A DNA stretch of 64,000 bases from ZC4RG25 sp023428365 (lineage in GTDB: Bacteria > Pseudomonadota > Alphaproteobacteria > Rhizobiales > Hyphomicrobiaceae), in assembly GCA_050283925.1 (NCBI GenBank), contig JBNOAI010000005.1, positions 306,131-370,130 of the forward strand. The letters run 5' to 3'. Numbering within the stretch: position 1 is the stretch's first letter; each line of letters begins with the position of its first letter. Below the pieces are notes generated by a model. It did no database searches. It saw nothing but the letters and a program-made list of their open reading frames with translations, and was not told where the DNA came from. The translations under genes were made by a program, and so were the position numbers. Of the stretch, positions 56,012 through 63,454 are shown one piece after another.

Positions 56012-56043
56012 CCTGCTGAAAGCATCCGCAGCAGGGGCTTTTT
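56012..56043 (+). terminator. Rho-independent terminator
   Basis: A 7-bp stem CCTGCTG/CAGCAGG with a 10-nt loop, then GGC and five T residues. It ends a plus-strand transcript that begins somewhere after 55588, and isolates the EcfG promoter just downstream. Confidence 0.75.
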
Positions 56044-56065
56044 CGCTTTCAAGCAAGAAGATTGC

Positions 56066-56090
56066 GGAACGCTCGCCAGCGGCAGACGTT
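56066..56090 (+). promoter_or_regulatory. EcfG-type general stress promoter
   Basis: GGAAC, 16 nt, CGTT, an exact consensus match, 41 bp before the small gene at 56131 and upstream of the ferritin-like gene. Confidence 0.6.
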
Positions 56091-56130
56091 CATACGGCGA
56101 CATCGGTAACATCGACACGACACCAACGCC

Positions 56131-56391
56131 ATGACATCGGCAACTAACGAAGACCAATGGATCGCAGCTCACGTCTTCGAAAGCGTGGACAGTGATCGCC
56201 TGGGTTTCACCCCTGATCCGTTGGGATCCAATCTGCCAGCTTCTACGAAATGGCTGTTCAAGCGATCGTTCTCGCTCGCAGCGGACCGCAGCGTACCCGC
56301 AAACGTACCACCAGAACCCATCCTTCGGGGCATCAGGGACGTTGGGTACTACGTCTGGCGCAAGGGCGCCCCCCACGCGACCAGTCAATAG
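56131..56391 (+). CDS. Small hypothetical protein, stress-operon leader gene
   Basis: An 86-residue soluble protein (ATG 56131), rich in Pro, Ser and Ala, with WLFKRSFSLAADRS near the middle and a GYYVWRKG stretch near the end. No Shine-Dalgarno is obvious. It is supported mainly by the EcfG promoter 41 bp upstream and by its place 45 bp before the ferritin-like gene. Confidence 0.45.
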   Translation: MTSATNEDQWIAAHVFESVDSDRLGFTPDPLGSNLPASTKWLFKRSFSLAADRSVPANVPPEPILRGIRDVGYYVWRKGAPHATSQ

Positions 56392-56436
56392 CTTTTAGCC
56401 TTACGCCGTTCAACAAAAGCACAACCGGAGCCTTGC

Positions 56437-56964
56437 ATGGAAACGCTGGACCAACTGTTTGAAGACACCGTCCGCGATATCTATTACGCGGAAAAGAAAA
56501 TCCTGAAGGCGTTGCCCAAGATGGCAAAGAAAGCGAGCTCGCCGAAGCTTGTGAAGGCCTTCGACATGCACGTGGCCGAAACCGAAGCCCACGTCGATCG
56601 ACTTGAGCAAGTGTTCGAACTGATGGGCAAAGCACCTCGCGGGAAAACCTGCCCTGCCATCGATGGCATCATCGAGGAGGGTGAGGAAATTATGAAAGAA
56701 GCCAAGGATCCAACTGTGCGTGATGCTGGCATGCTAGCCGCTGCCCAGGCTGTGGAGCACTATGAGATCACCCGCTACGGGACGCTCAAGTCATGGGCTG
56801 GCAAGCTCGGCATGTCGGATGCGGCGAAGCTGCTCGATGCGACGCTGAAAGAAGAAAAGGCGACCGATGTCAAGCTGACCGACCTTGCCGAAAGCGAGAT
56901 CAATCTCGAAGCCGAAGAGAAGGATGGTGCATCGCCTCGCAAGGCAGCAGGTGGCCGTCGCTAG
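56437..56964 (+). CDS. YciE/YciF-like ferritin-family protein (DUF892)
   Basis: A 175-residue four-helix bundle protein. The family start LFEDTVRDIYYAEKKILKALPKM and the iron-binding type residues in HVAETEAHVDRLEQVF (Glu and His) and AAAQAVEHYEITRYGTL are visible. CGGAGC precedes the ATG. Proteins of this family are strongly stress induced and probably handle iron or reactive oxygen. A terminator follows at 56973. Confidence 0.9.
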   Translation: METLDQLFEDTVRDIYYAEKKILKALPKMAKKASSPKLVKAFDMHVAETEAHVDRLEQVFELMGKAPRGKTCPAIDGIIEEGEEIMKEAKDPTVRDAGMLAAAQAVEHYEITRYGTLKSWAGKLGMSDAAKLLDATLKEEKATDVKLTDLAESEINLEAEEKDGASPRKAAGGRR

Positions 56965-56972
56965 ACTGAGAC

Positions 56973-56993
56973 CTGCCCGGCGCGGCCGGGCAG
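56973..56993 (+). terminator. Rho-independent-type terminator after the ferritin-like gene
   Basis: A perfect 9-bp stem CTGCCCGGC/GCCGGGCAG with a 3-nt loop, 9 bp after the stop. The following T-run is interrupted (ACTTCTCT), so termination may be partial or may also serve the convergent cinA transcript. Confidence 0.75.
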
Positions 56994-56999
56994 ACTTCT

Positions 57000-57155
57000 C
57001 TAATGTGGCTTAGGCGGAAAGTTGGGGTATCCTGATTTCAGTTCTTCTACAGCCCGAGCCGCGTGCAGCAAATGTAGAAGTCGGCCGGTCCGGCGATAGT
57101 TTTCCAACTCGCTGTTTATCAGCGTCAATAGTGGCTCGAACTCGCGGCCGCTCAT
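57000..57155 (-). CDS. Small protein translationally coupled to CinA-like gene
   Basis: A 51-residue protein starting at ATG 57155, which shares one base with the stop of the CinA-like gene (TGATG). It carries a helical LLTLINSELENYRRTGRLLH stretch and a Pro-rich tail (YPNFPPKPH). No family recognised. The tight coupling favours a real gene. Confidence 0.55.
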   Translation of the reverse strand: MSGREFEPLLTLINSELENYRRTGRLLHLLHAARAVEELKSGYPNFPPKPH

Positions 57156-57661
57156 CAGTATCGATCCGGCGCGCTGATCTGGGCGAGCCATTCTCTTGCA
57201 GTCAGCAAAGCAGCCGCCATAGCTGATGCGCGTATGGCGGCTCGATCTCCCTCAAACTGACGTTCTATTTCTCGAATCCCTTGATCGCGGCAAGCCACGG
57301 CGATGTGCATGAGTCCGACAGGGTTCCCGTCCTCGTCCGCCACCGGCCCCGCAACCCCTGTAATAGCGATCGCGAGATCGACCGCACATCGATCCAGCAC
57401 TCCCTGCGCCATTGCTTCTGCTACTTCTCTACTGACCGCGGTATGTGCCCTGATCAGATCTGGCGAGACGCCGAGTGCAACGATTTTCTGCTGCTTCGAA
57501 TAGACGATAAATCCTCCTTGAAATACTTCACCCGCCTCCGGCGTATCAGCCAGTAAAGTGCCGAGGCAACCGGCGGTGCAGGACTCGGCAGTTGCGATCG
57601 TCACTCTGTTCCTCCGGGCGTCGGTGATTACACCCGCTGCAAGTTCTGCAAGATCTGACAT
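57155..57661 (-). CDS. CinA C-terminal-type nicotinamide-nucleotide amidohydrolase
   Basis: A 168-residue protein consisting only of the CinA C-terminal (PncC) domain, which deamidates nicotinamide mononucleotide in NAD recycling. Hallmarks: TAESCTAGCLG near residue 25 with the catalytic Ser, GGFIVYSKQQK near 50, and AITGVAGPVADEDGNPVG near 98-115. AGGACA precedes the ATG. A minus-strand EcfG-type promoter lies 48 bp upstream, so it belongs to the stress group here. Confidence 0.9.
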   Translation of the reverse strand: MSDLAELAAGVITDARRNRVTIATAESCTAGCLGTLLADTPEAGEVFQGGFIVYSKQQKIVALGVSPDLIRAHTAVSREVAEAMAQGVLDRCAVDLAIAITGVAGPVADEDGNPVGLMHIAVACRDQGIREIERQFEGDRAAIRASAMAAALLTAREWLAQISAPDRY

Positions 57662-57708
57662 CGATGTCCTGTGGAAGACGGAATAGGCCTATGCCGCTCG
57701 GAATAGGA

Positions 57709-57734
57709 AACGCCTTCCGGTGGTATCGAGTTCC
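57709..57734 (-). promoter_or_regulatory. EcfG-type general stress promoter
   Basis: On the minus strand, GGAAC (57730-57734), 17 nt, CGTT (57709-57712); an exact consensus match 48 bp upstream of the CinA-like gene. Confidence 0.6.
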
Positions 57735-57770
57735 TGTATGACATTCGACATCAAAAGCAGGGGGTCTAAC

Positions 57771-58067
57771 GTGAGCGATCAAGAGCAACTGAGCGACAGA
57801 TTCCGCGCCTTGGCCGAAACGATAGCGGAGATCGTAGGGACCTACCGGGCATTCATGACGGCAGTCGGCGTCGTTGTAATCTGGGCCATCAGCGGTCCGA
57901 TATTCGGTTTCTCTGATACCTGCCAGCTGGTGATCAACACCGGTACGACCATCATAACATTCCTCATGGTGTTTCTGATTCAAAACACCCAAAACCGTGG
58001 CGCCCGCGTCGTGGCCCTTAAAATCGACGAGCTTCTACGCGCGGTAACGGCGCCCGGACGGGGATGA
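57771..58067 (+). CDS. Low-affinity iron permease family protein
   Basis: A 98-residue protein with two membrane helices (about 27-45 and 56-75) and an N-terminal SDQEQLSDRFRALAE segment, matching the short bacterial low-affinity iron permease family. I prefer the GTG at 57771 because AGGGGG lies 8 nt upstream; an ATG at 57738 would add 11 residues. Divergent from the CinA-like gene. Transport of iron is the family name and has not been shown for such short members. Confidence 0.8.
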   Translation: MSDQEQLSDRFRALAETIAEIVGTYRAFMTAVGVVVIWAISGPIFGFSDTCQLVINTGTTIITFLMVFLIQNTQNRGARVVALKIDELLRAVTAPGRG

Positions 58068-58346
58068 TCGACCGTAACCAGCATCGACGATCGCGAGACC
58101 GTCGCCTGGTCTCCAAGCTGGTCAGCAGAATTGTGAAATGCCGCTGTTCGGGCGGACATGTCGTCGGGTACCGTCCCCTCCCCGAGATACGGATAAGCCG
58201 CATCTATCAAAATGCCCGAGCACTGTGCATTGAATGCCGACACTTACGCCCGTGCCGTAGCAATTTCGCATCGCGCATGTGTAAGCGGTCTCAACACACA
58301 CACGGTGGGCTTGATTTTTTGTTCAGCAGCAGCATCTACATAACAT
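58068..58346. other. Intergenic stretch, no gene seen
   Basis: About 280 bp of moderate-GC sequence between the iron permease gene and the second structured repeat. Only spurious short frames. Confidence 0.4.
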
Positions 58347-58519
58347 GTCACAGCTTCGACTTTCCTTATCGCCGCGTTCAGCCAAGCATGACTTGGCCCG
58401 AGGTGGATTCGCGCCTGTTTAACAGGCACGCAGGAAGTCCGCTTCGGCTGCTCCCGACACACTCTGAATCTACTATGTGTTTGCGCGCGCAGTGCGTGTG
58501 CTGGAGGTCGAGCTGTGAC
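58347..58519. repeat. Structured repeat element, copy 2
   Basis: A 173-bp element with the same termini as copy 1: GTCACAGCTTCGAC (58347-58360) and GTCGAGCTGTGAC (58507-58519). Internal stems include GCCAAG-CATGA-CTTGGC, GCCTG-TTTAA-CAGGC and ACACA/TGTGT. The interior differs in sequence from copy 1, yet the main stems are maintained, some by paired changes. Confidence 0.7.
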
Positions 58520-58733
58520 TGTTGGTTACTCAAGAGCGACATGCGCAAGTTGTAGACGTCGATTGCCGCGAGCCGCTGCCCGTTGTCCCTGGTGCCAGTG
58601 GCGGGTCGATGTTTCGCTCAAGCCCGATGTCGGCGAGCCGCCCGGTATTCCGGCTGCACTTCCATCGTGATCGCATCGGTCGTCTGCTCCGCTATGCACC
58701 ACGCGTGTACATCATCGATAAAGGAGGTCGCGA

Positions 58734-59264
58734 ATGACGCGGAAGCCAGTCGTTTCCGAAAAACTGCCCACGATTATCATCGGTGAAGTCGAACACGATC
58801 GCCTGACGAGTCTAACCGAGAGAGCCGTAAGCAGCGCGCCGGATGCTGCAAGCATTCTCCGCGCAGAACTGCGACGGGCGACCGTTGTCCCGGCCGACAA
58901 GGTGCCCCTTAGCGTCATTCGAATGGGTTCAAGGGTTGCGTTCACCTTCGATGGCGGCCATCCGCGGGACGTCATATTGGTTTACCCGGCAGCGACGAAC
59001 GTCTCAGAGGGTCGGGTTTCGGTTCTTACGCCCATCGGGGCCGCCCTCATCGGCCTTGCGAAAGGCCAGTCGATCACGTGGAAAGCGAATGGTGACCGTC
59101 TTCACAAACTAACGGTGTTGCATGTCGCGCCGCCAGACGCTGAGCCGGCGGTGAAGCACGGAACCGAGGTGAATGTCGTCAATTTCCTGCCGCGATCGCG
59201 GAACCTCAGCAGGAACGCTCCTGACGATCCAGAAGGCGACGATCCTGGGCCCCACGCGGCCTGA
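58734..59264 (+). CDS. rnk: Nucleoside diphosphate kinase regulator Rnk-like (GreA/GreB C-terminal)
   Basis: A 176-residue protein with a short N-terminal coil (about 1-60) and a GreA/GreB-type C-terminal FKBP-like domain (VSVLTPIGAALIGLAKGQSI near residues 99-118, the family signature). It lacks the long acidic-tipped coil of GreA and so fits Rnk, which binds RNA polymerase and competes with Gre factors. A near-perfect AAGGAGGT precedes the ATG at 58734. It lies in the stress region after the second repeat element. Confidence 0.87.
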   Translation: MTRKPVVSEKLPTIIIGEVEHDRLTSLTERAVSSAPDAASILRAELRRATVVPADKVPLSVIRMGSRVAFTFDGGHPRDVILVYPAATNVSEGRVSVLTPIGAALIGLAKGQSITWKANGDRLHKLTVLHVAPPDAEPAVKHGTEVNVVNFLPRSRNLSRNAPDDPEGDDPGPHAA

Positions 59265-59383
59265 GGTGTTTGCGGCGCGACGCAGCGGAACTGCACACGC
59301 CGTTTGTCGCCGTGCCGAAATTCGTGCGTCTGCCGCCATATGGCCGACCCACGTCACGCCCGGTTTCATTACGGAGGCATCAA

Positions 59384-59563
59384 ATGCTCAATCGATCAAA
59401 GGAGCTGGCCGAGGAATTCAGAACTCCAAAACAGGAGAGTGACACCGAGGAGAAAATCCGCGCCTGCCTGATCTGCCGCAGGGATTTCGCAAGTGCCTGG
59501 GTGGGTGAAAGAATTTGCCGAAGCTGCAAGAGCACGTCGGCTTGGCGGAGCGGGATCGCGTAA
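59384..59563 (+). CDS. Small zinc-ribbon protein
   Basis: A 59-residue protein with a CLICRRDF ... RICRSCK motif (two CxxC pairs 15-16 residues apart), a likely zinc-binding knuckle. ACGGAGGC precedes the ATG at 59384. Widespread type in related genomes but of unknown role. Confidence 0.7.
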   Translation: MLNRSKELAEEFRTPKQESDTEEKIRACLICRRDFASAWVGERICRSCKSTSAWRSGIA

Positions 59564-59726
59564 ATCTGGGCCGTTCACTATCTACGCGTTGGCGGAACGT
59601 CACTCAACGCTTCGGCAACGGTGGCAGGCGATCCGAAGGCCATCGGCGAAGCTTCGGCTTGAGCCGAACCGCGATCGTCCTAGCGCTACAGTCTTTACAA
59701 AACGCGGTAGCCAGCCACAGACGTGG

Positions 59727-59752
59727 GGAACGAAAGATCCGCGCAGCACGTT
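59727..59752 (+). promoter_or_regulatory. EcfG-type general stress promoter
   Basis: GGAAC, 17 nt, CGTT, exact consensus, 43 bp upstream of the 24-residue membrane protein gene at 59796. Confidence 0.6.
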
Positions 59753-59795
59753 TCACTTATGAATCGTAACCTCATAAGTGCTGCAGGAGCCATTG

Positions 59796-59870
59796 ATGCA
59801 CGGGATCATCTATCTGATCGGAATGATCGTAGTCATCATGTTTATCCTCAGCGTGCTCGGCTTACGCTAA
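59796..59870 (+). CDS. Tiny membrane protein (24 residues)
   Basis: ATG 59796 to TAA 59870 encodes MHGIIYLIGMIVVIMFILSV plus LGLR, one membrane helix with a short basic end. GGAGCC lies 5 nt upstream. It is too short for most gene callers but has an EcfG promoter 43 bp before it and a conserved-looking composition. It lies 17 bp before the next membrane protein gene. Confidence 0.65.
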   Translation: MHGIIYLIGMIVVIMFILSVLGLR

Positions 59871-59887
59871 AAGGATAAAAGTCAGTC

Positions 59888-60727
59888 ATGGCACATATCG
59901 AAGGGAGCCGGCCAACGCCGGTGATTACTGATATTCCATCTGTGGAATGGAGCGCGGTATTTGCCGGCGCCTTTCTTGCCGCAGCAATCTCGTTCGTATT
60001 GCTCACCTTTGGTACGGCCATTGGATTGAGCGCCACATCGCCATGGCCAAACTCGGGATTGTCCGCCACTATATTAGCGGGGATCGCTGTATTCTGGACC
60101 ATGGCGCAGCAGATCGGCGCGTTCATGGCGGGTGGCTATGTGGCCGGACGCATGCGCACCGGATTGCACAGTGCCTCTGCGGATGAGGTTCAGTTTCGCG
60201 ACGGCCTACACGGCGGCTTGGTTTGGGCTGTAGGTATTGTTGTCGGAGCCGCACTGCTTATGGCCACCGCCAGCGGGATTGCGCACACCACCGCCCAGGT
60301 GGCGGGTGGTGCGACCGCGTCAGCTGCAGCATCCTCATCCGATATCGTCGTGGATAGACTTCTGCGCCCGCAAACGACCACCCCGCCCCCCGGCGACGCC
60401 GACATTAGACCGGAAGTGGGGCGGGTGCTGGCTAGCGCAGTAGTCAACGGATCGGTGACAAACGAAGACCGGACTTACCTCTCGCAGCTGGTTGCCCAGC
60501 GCACTGGCGTCTCCGCCGAGGAAGCAGATAAGCGGATCAGTGAAGCATTTAATGCTGCCCGAGAGGCGGCGGACAAGGCACGCAAGGCCGCGGTGCTGAC
60601 TGGCTTCGTTACTGCCGCCAGCCTGCTCATTTCACTCGCAGCGGCCTGGTGGGCCTCGATCAAAGGCGGCCATCACCGAGATCACTCCGTTCCGGTAGGT
60701 TTCTCCTTCACCCGAAGGGCGAACTAA
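59888..60727 (+). CDS. Hypothetical membrane protein
   Basis: A 279-residue protein with membrane segments at about 19-45, 60-80, 112-132 and 235-255, and a soluble acidic/helical part between 150 and 230 (DKARKAAVLTGFV follows an EEADKRISEAF helix). AAGGAT precedes the ATG by about 12 nt. Similar proteins of unknown function occur in Hyphomicrobiales. Co-transcribed with the tiny gene just upstream, so it belongs to the same EcfG-type unit. Confidence 0.7.
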   Translation: MAHIEGSRPTPVITDIPSVEWSAVFAGAFLAAAISFVLLTFGTAIGLSATSPWPNSGLSATILAGIAVFWTMAQQIGAFMAGGYVAGRMRTGLHSASADEVQFRDGLHGGLVWAVGIVVGAALLMATASGIAHTTAQVAGGATASAAASSSDIVVDRLLRPQTTTPPPGDADIRPEVGRVLASAVVNGSVTNEDRTYLSQLVAQRTGVSAEEADKRISEAFNAAREAADKARKAAVLTGFVTAASLLISLAAAWWASIKGGHHRDHSVPVGFSFTRRAN

Positions 60728-60951
60728 CGGCGCTGGCATTCTGAACGTCAATGAGCGGCGCGCTTTCTCATCTCAGCGCGTGACGATCGAAATCGTTCTC
60801 CAGCATAAGCCACACGCACATTAAGGATGTTGGTACAGCCCTCCTGGCGCATGGCCTCGAGCAGTCCCGACATCGTAATCTCTCTTCGGCCATAACCGTG
60901 ACGCGGACCGTCTCTTTGCTGAAGCAGCGCAATCGATTAGTCCCCTGAGCA

Positions 60952-61158
60952 ATGGCCAAGAGCGTGATCGAGGCGATGTACATGTTCTTGCGTCTCGTTG
61001 AGGTGATGCTCAAAGCCCCGTCTGAGCTGACGACTGCTGGCCTTGCTGATCATATCGGGCAAGGACTTTATGATCTCGTTTTCTGCGTAGTGGACGTCCT
61101 GCAGGGTATTCAGGAAGAAAGTGCTTCACTAGGCATCGAAGCCCCGAGCACCGTGTAG
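60952..61158 (+). CDS. Possible small hypothetical protein
   Basis: A 68-residue frame from ATG 60952 with a helical LRLVEVMLKAPSELTTAGLA segment. Weak Shine-Dalgarno, no family recognised. Listed as possible only; the 600 bp between 60728 and 61334 otherwise show no gene. Confidence 0.3.
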   Translation: MAKSVIEAMYMFLRLVEVMLKAPSELTTAGLADHIGQGLYDLVFCVVDVLQGIQEESASLGIEAPSTV

Positions 61159-61334
61159 CGAGCTCTTTTAATGAGGGGACGTGACTTCGAGCGCATTGGG
61201 ATTGGCATTGCGATTGAGTGCGTCACCAATGGCGAGCACGCATCAACACAGTGCATGAACGTCGGCGCATTACGCGTCTGCGCGATTCACTTTGAGCCAA
61301 ACCAACAAACTTAAACATGGCGGATAACATCAAT

Positions 61335-62798
61335 TTAGAACGCACGACTTCCGATCAGGATGGACGCGATGAGCAATACGATGACCATCATCGCAACAAA
61401 CGGCAGCATCGCGCGATAAACCTCGCGTTCTCGTCCCGGGGTTCCTGCAAGGCTGCACACGATCGACATCCGCACCGGTGAAACCATGCTGAGAGACAAT
61501 GATGCAACATTCTGCAGAGCGATGACGGCCGGAACATTGAACCCGGCTTCAGTAGCAAGGCTGACCTGCGATGCCATGAACAGTCCATTTGCTGCACTAC
61601 CACTGTTGGCCAAGGCACCGAACACGGCCGAGATCATCGGCGTCAGCACGACGCTCCACCGTCCCAGTGTCTCGAACATGCCGCGTGCAAGACCTTCCGC
61701 AATGCCTGAGCCGGATAAAAGCTCCGCCATCATCGAGAACATGATGATGGTCAACACAGCCAGACGCCCGGTCTTCCAGGTTGCTCTGATTTCTTCTGGA
61801 AACGCGTATGAATGACCGCGCAGCACCCCCGTAAGGATAGCAGCTACGACAAGCCATGTTCCGGCGTGGAACAATGGCGACCATGCGGGCGCATCGGCAA
61901 AGGGATGAAGGCGGCCGGTGTGCTCAAGAAAATGCGCAAGCGGCGGCAACAGTCGGGTTACGACCAGCCAGCCGATCAGAAGAATGAATGGCAGCACCCT
62001 GCCAAACGCACGGACAAGCTCCGCCCGACCGGGCCGCTCGTCGGCTAAATAGCGCAGCACGATCATCGGCCCATAGGCGGCGAGCATAGCCGTTTCAGGA
62101 CCGAGCACCGCTGTCGCAGAGATGACCAAGGCGAGGCTGGCGCCCAGCCAAAGAAACTCGCTCACCTGCTCCCGCCAGCCGCCTGCAACCCCGGCCTTGC
62201 ACGCCATGCGCCAGTACAACGGCAGCCAGAGCAAATTAACAGCAGCCAGAAGGAAACCTGAATTGATCGCGAGCGTGGTCGGGTCGGTTCGCGCGAAGGC
62301 GGCGGCGACGATGACACCGCCGCCCATGCCTCCCCAGAGGTTCATAGTCTGGCTGAGTAAGCTGAAAGCGAGGAGATAGATCGGCTCTACGTTCAATCGC
62401 CGAACCAGAACCATCGTTCCGATGATGCCAATGCCGAAGCCGGTTGCCGACTCGGCAAATGGACCGATCAAAAAGCAGGCGGAGAACAGCAGCCGCCGCC
62501 TGGCGCGGTCGTCCGAAAGTGACGTTTCGCCGGGCATTGCGGCATTTCCGGGCCGGATGGCCATCTGCCAGAACAACAGGCCGCCGAGAATGTAGGGCAC
62601 GATAATCCAGCCGATCCACGCGCCGCGAGCAAGGAAGACCAGAGCTTCAGAAATCTGGAAGCCGTGCGGTGCGGTCGTCAGCGCAATGAACAGGGCGACG
62701 ATCACCCCGATGATCGAGGCGGCGAACGTGCCCGCGCGCCCGCTTGCGAGCACGGTGACGACCGCGATCGCTGGCAATGTCCAGAAGAAATAAATCAA
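61335..62798 (-). CDS. L-lactate permease family transporter (LctP-like)
   Basis: A 487-residue inner-membrane protein with 12 or more hydrophobic segments, matching the L-lactate permease (LctP) family although shorter than LctP of enteric bacteria (about 550). Conserved features include the AESATGFGIGIIGTM stretch near residue 115 and GGMGGGVIVAAAFARTDP near residue 158. The start is a TTG at 62798 with AGGAGG 10 nt upstream. It would import lactate or a similar 2-hydroxy acid with protons. It stands alone, with no dehydrogenase next to it. Confidence 0.87.
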   Translation of the reverse strand: MIYFFWTLPAIAVVTVLASGRAGTFAASIIGVIVALFIALTTAPHGFQISEALVFLARGAWIGWIIVPYILGGLLFWQMAIRPGNAAMPGETSLSDDRARRRLLFSACFLIGPFAESATGFGIGIIGTMVLVRRLNVEPIYLLAFSLLSQTMNLWGGMGGGVIVAAAFARTDPTTLAINSGFLLAAVNLLWLPLYWRMACKAGVAGGWREQVSEFLWLGASLALVISATAVLGPETAMLAAYGPMIVLRYLADERPGRAELVRAFGRVLPFILLIGWLVVTRLLPPLAHFLEHTGRLHPFADAPAWSPLFHAGTWLVVAAILTGVLRGHSYAFPEEIRATWKTGRLAVLTIIMFSMMAELLSGSGIAEGLARGMFETLGRWSVVLTPMISAVFGALANSGSAANGLFMASQVSLATEAGFNVPAVIALQNVASLSLSMVSPVRMSIVCSLAGTPGREREVYRAMLPFVAMMVIVLLIASILIGSRAF

Positions 62799-63454
62799 CG
62801 CCGATCTGCCTCCTGCGGCGCCTCTCGCCTCAGGAGGCGGAATGTTCCGGTAACGGTCGCTGCGTATATATATGATTTATAACTGAGCGGCGATATAGGC
62901 TCCCACCACCATATTGCCGCTCGACACAATATGGGTGCCCGAGCGGATAATCATGCGTCCACACTTGGCTTAGGTGTGTCTTCCGGGCCGGTCACAGCTT
63001 CGGATCTGAGAGCTGATGGTTTGAAGTTGACCGGAGTTCTCCCAATCTTGATCTAGTATTGTTGTCACGACCATTGTCCGGTGCTCTCCTCAGGTTTGGG
63101 CAAGCCGCTCTCGCCGCCAATGGGGGCACCCGCTCTGCGGCGGTATCGATCACGCGGTCGCTCTCGACTTGCGATCGGAGGCGAACGCAGAGGTGGTATC
63201 GAGCATTGCGATTACAGCGATAGTATGCTTGCAAACAGCGGGGTCATTTGTCACCGCGCTCCATCTCTTTTGCCCAGTATCGACAGCGCAATCCGTATCA
63301 AACCAATAAGAAACTCACCCATACGAAAAAGGTCAGCGAAAGGAGCCCTCGCAAAGCCCGCAAACACGGGGATGTTTGAAGCACAGTCAACCTATACGCA
63401 TACCGATCGATTATGGTATCATCCCGGTGAGGGCAAACAGCGCAAGGAATCAGG
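62799..63454. other. Intergenic stretch, no gene seen
   Basis: About 655 bp. It holds an A/T-rich run at about 62865-62885 that may be part of a promoter, and an isolated GTCACAGCTTCG at 62991 like the repeat terminus but without its partner. No supported gene. Confidence 0.5.

Noticed and set aside
62991..63015. Third copy of the structured element
   Set aside because: GTCACAGCTTCG is present but the other end and the internal stems are absent within 250 bp; a chance or decayed end only.
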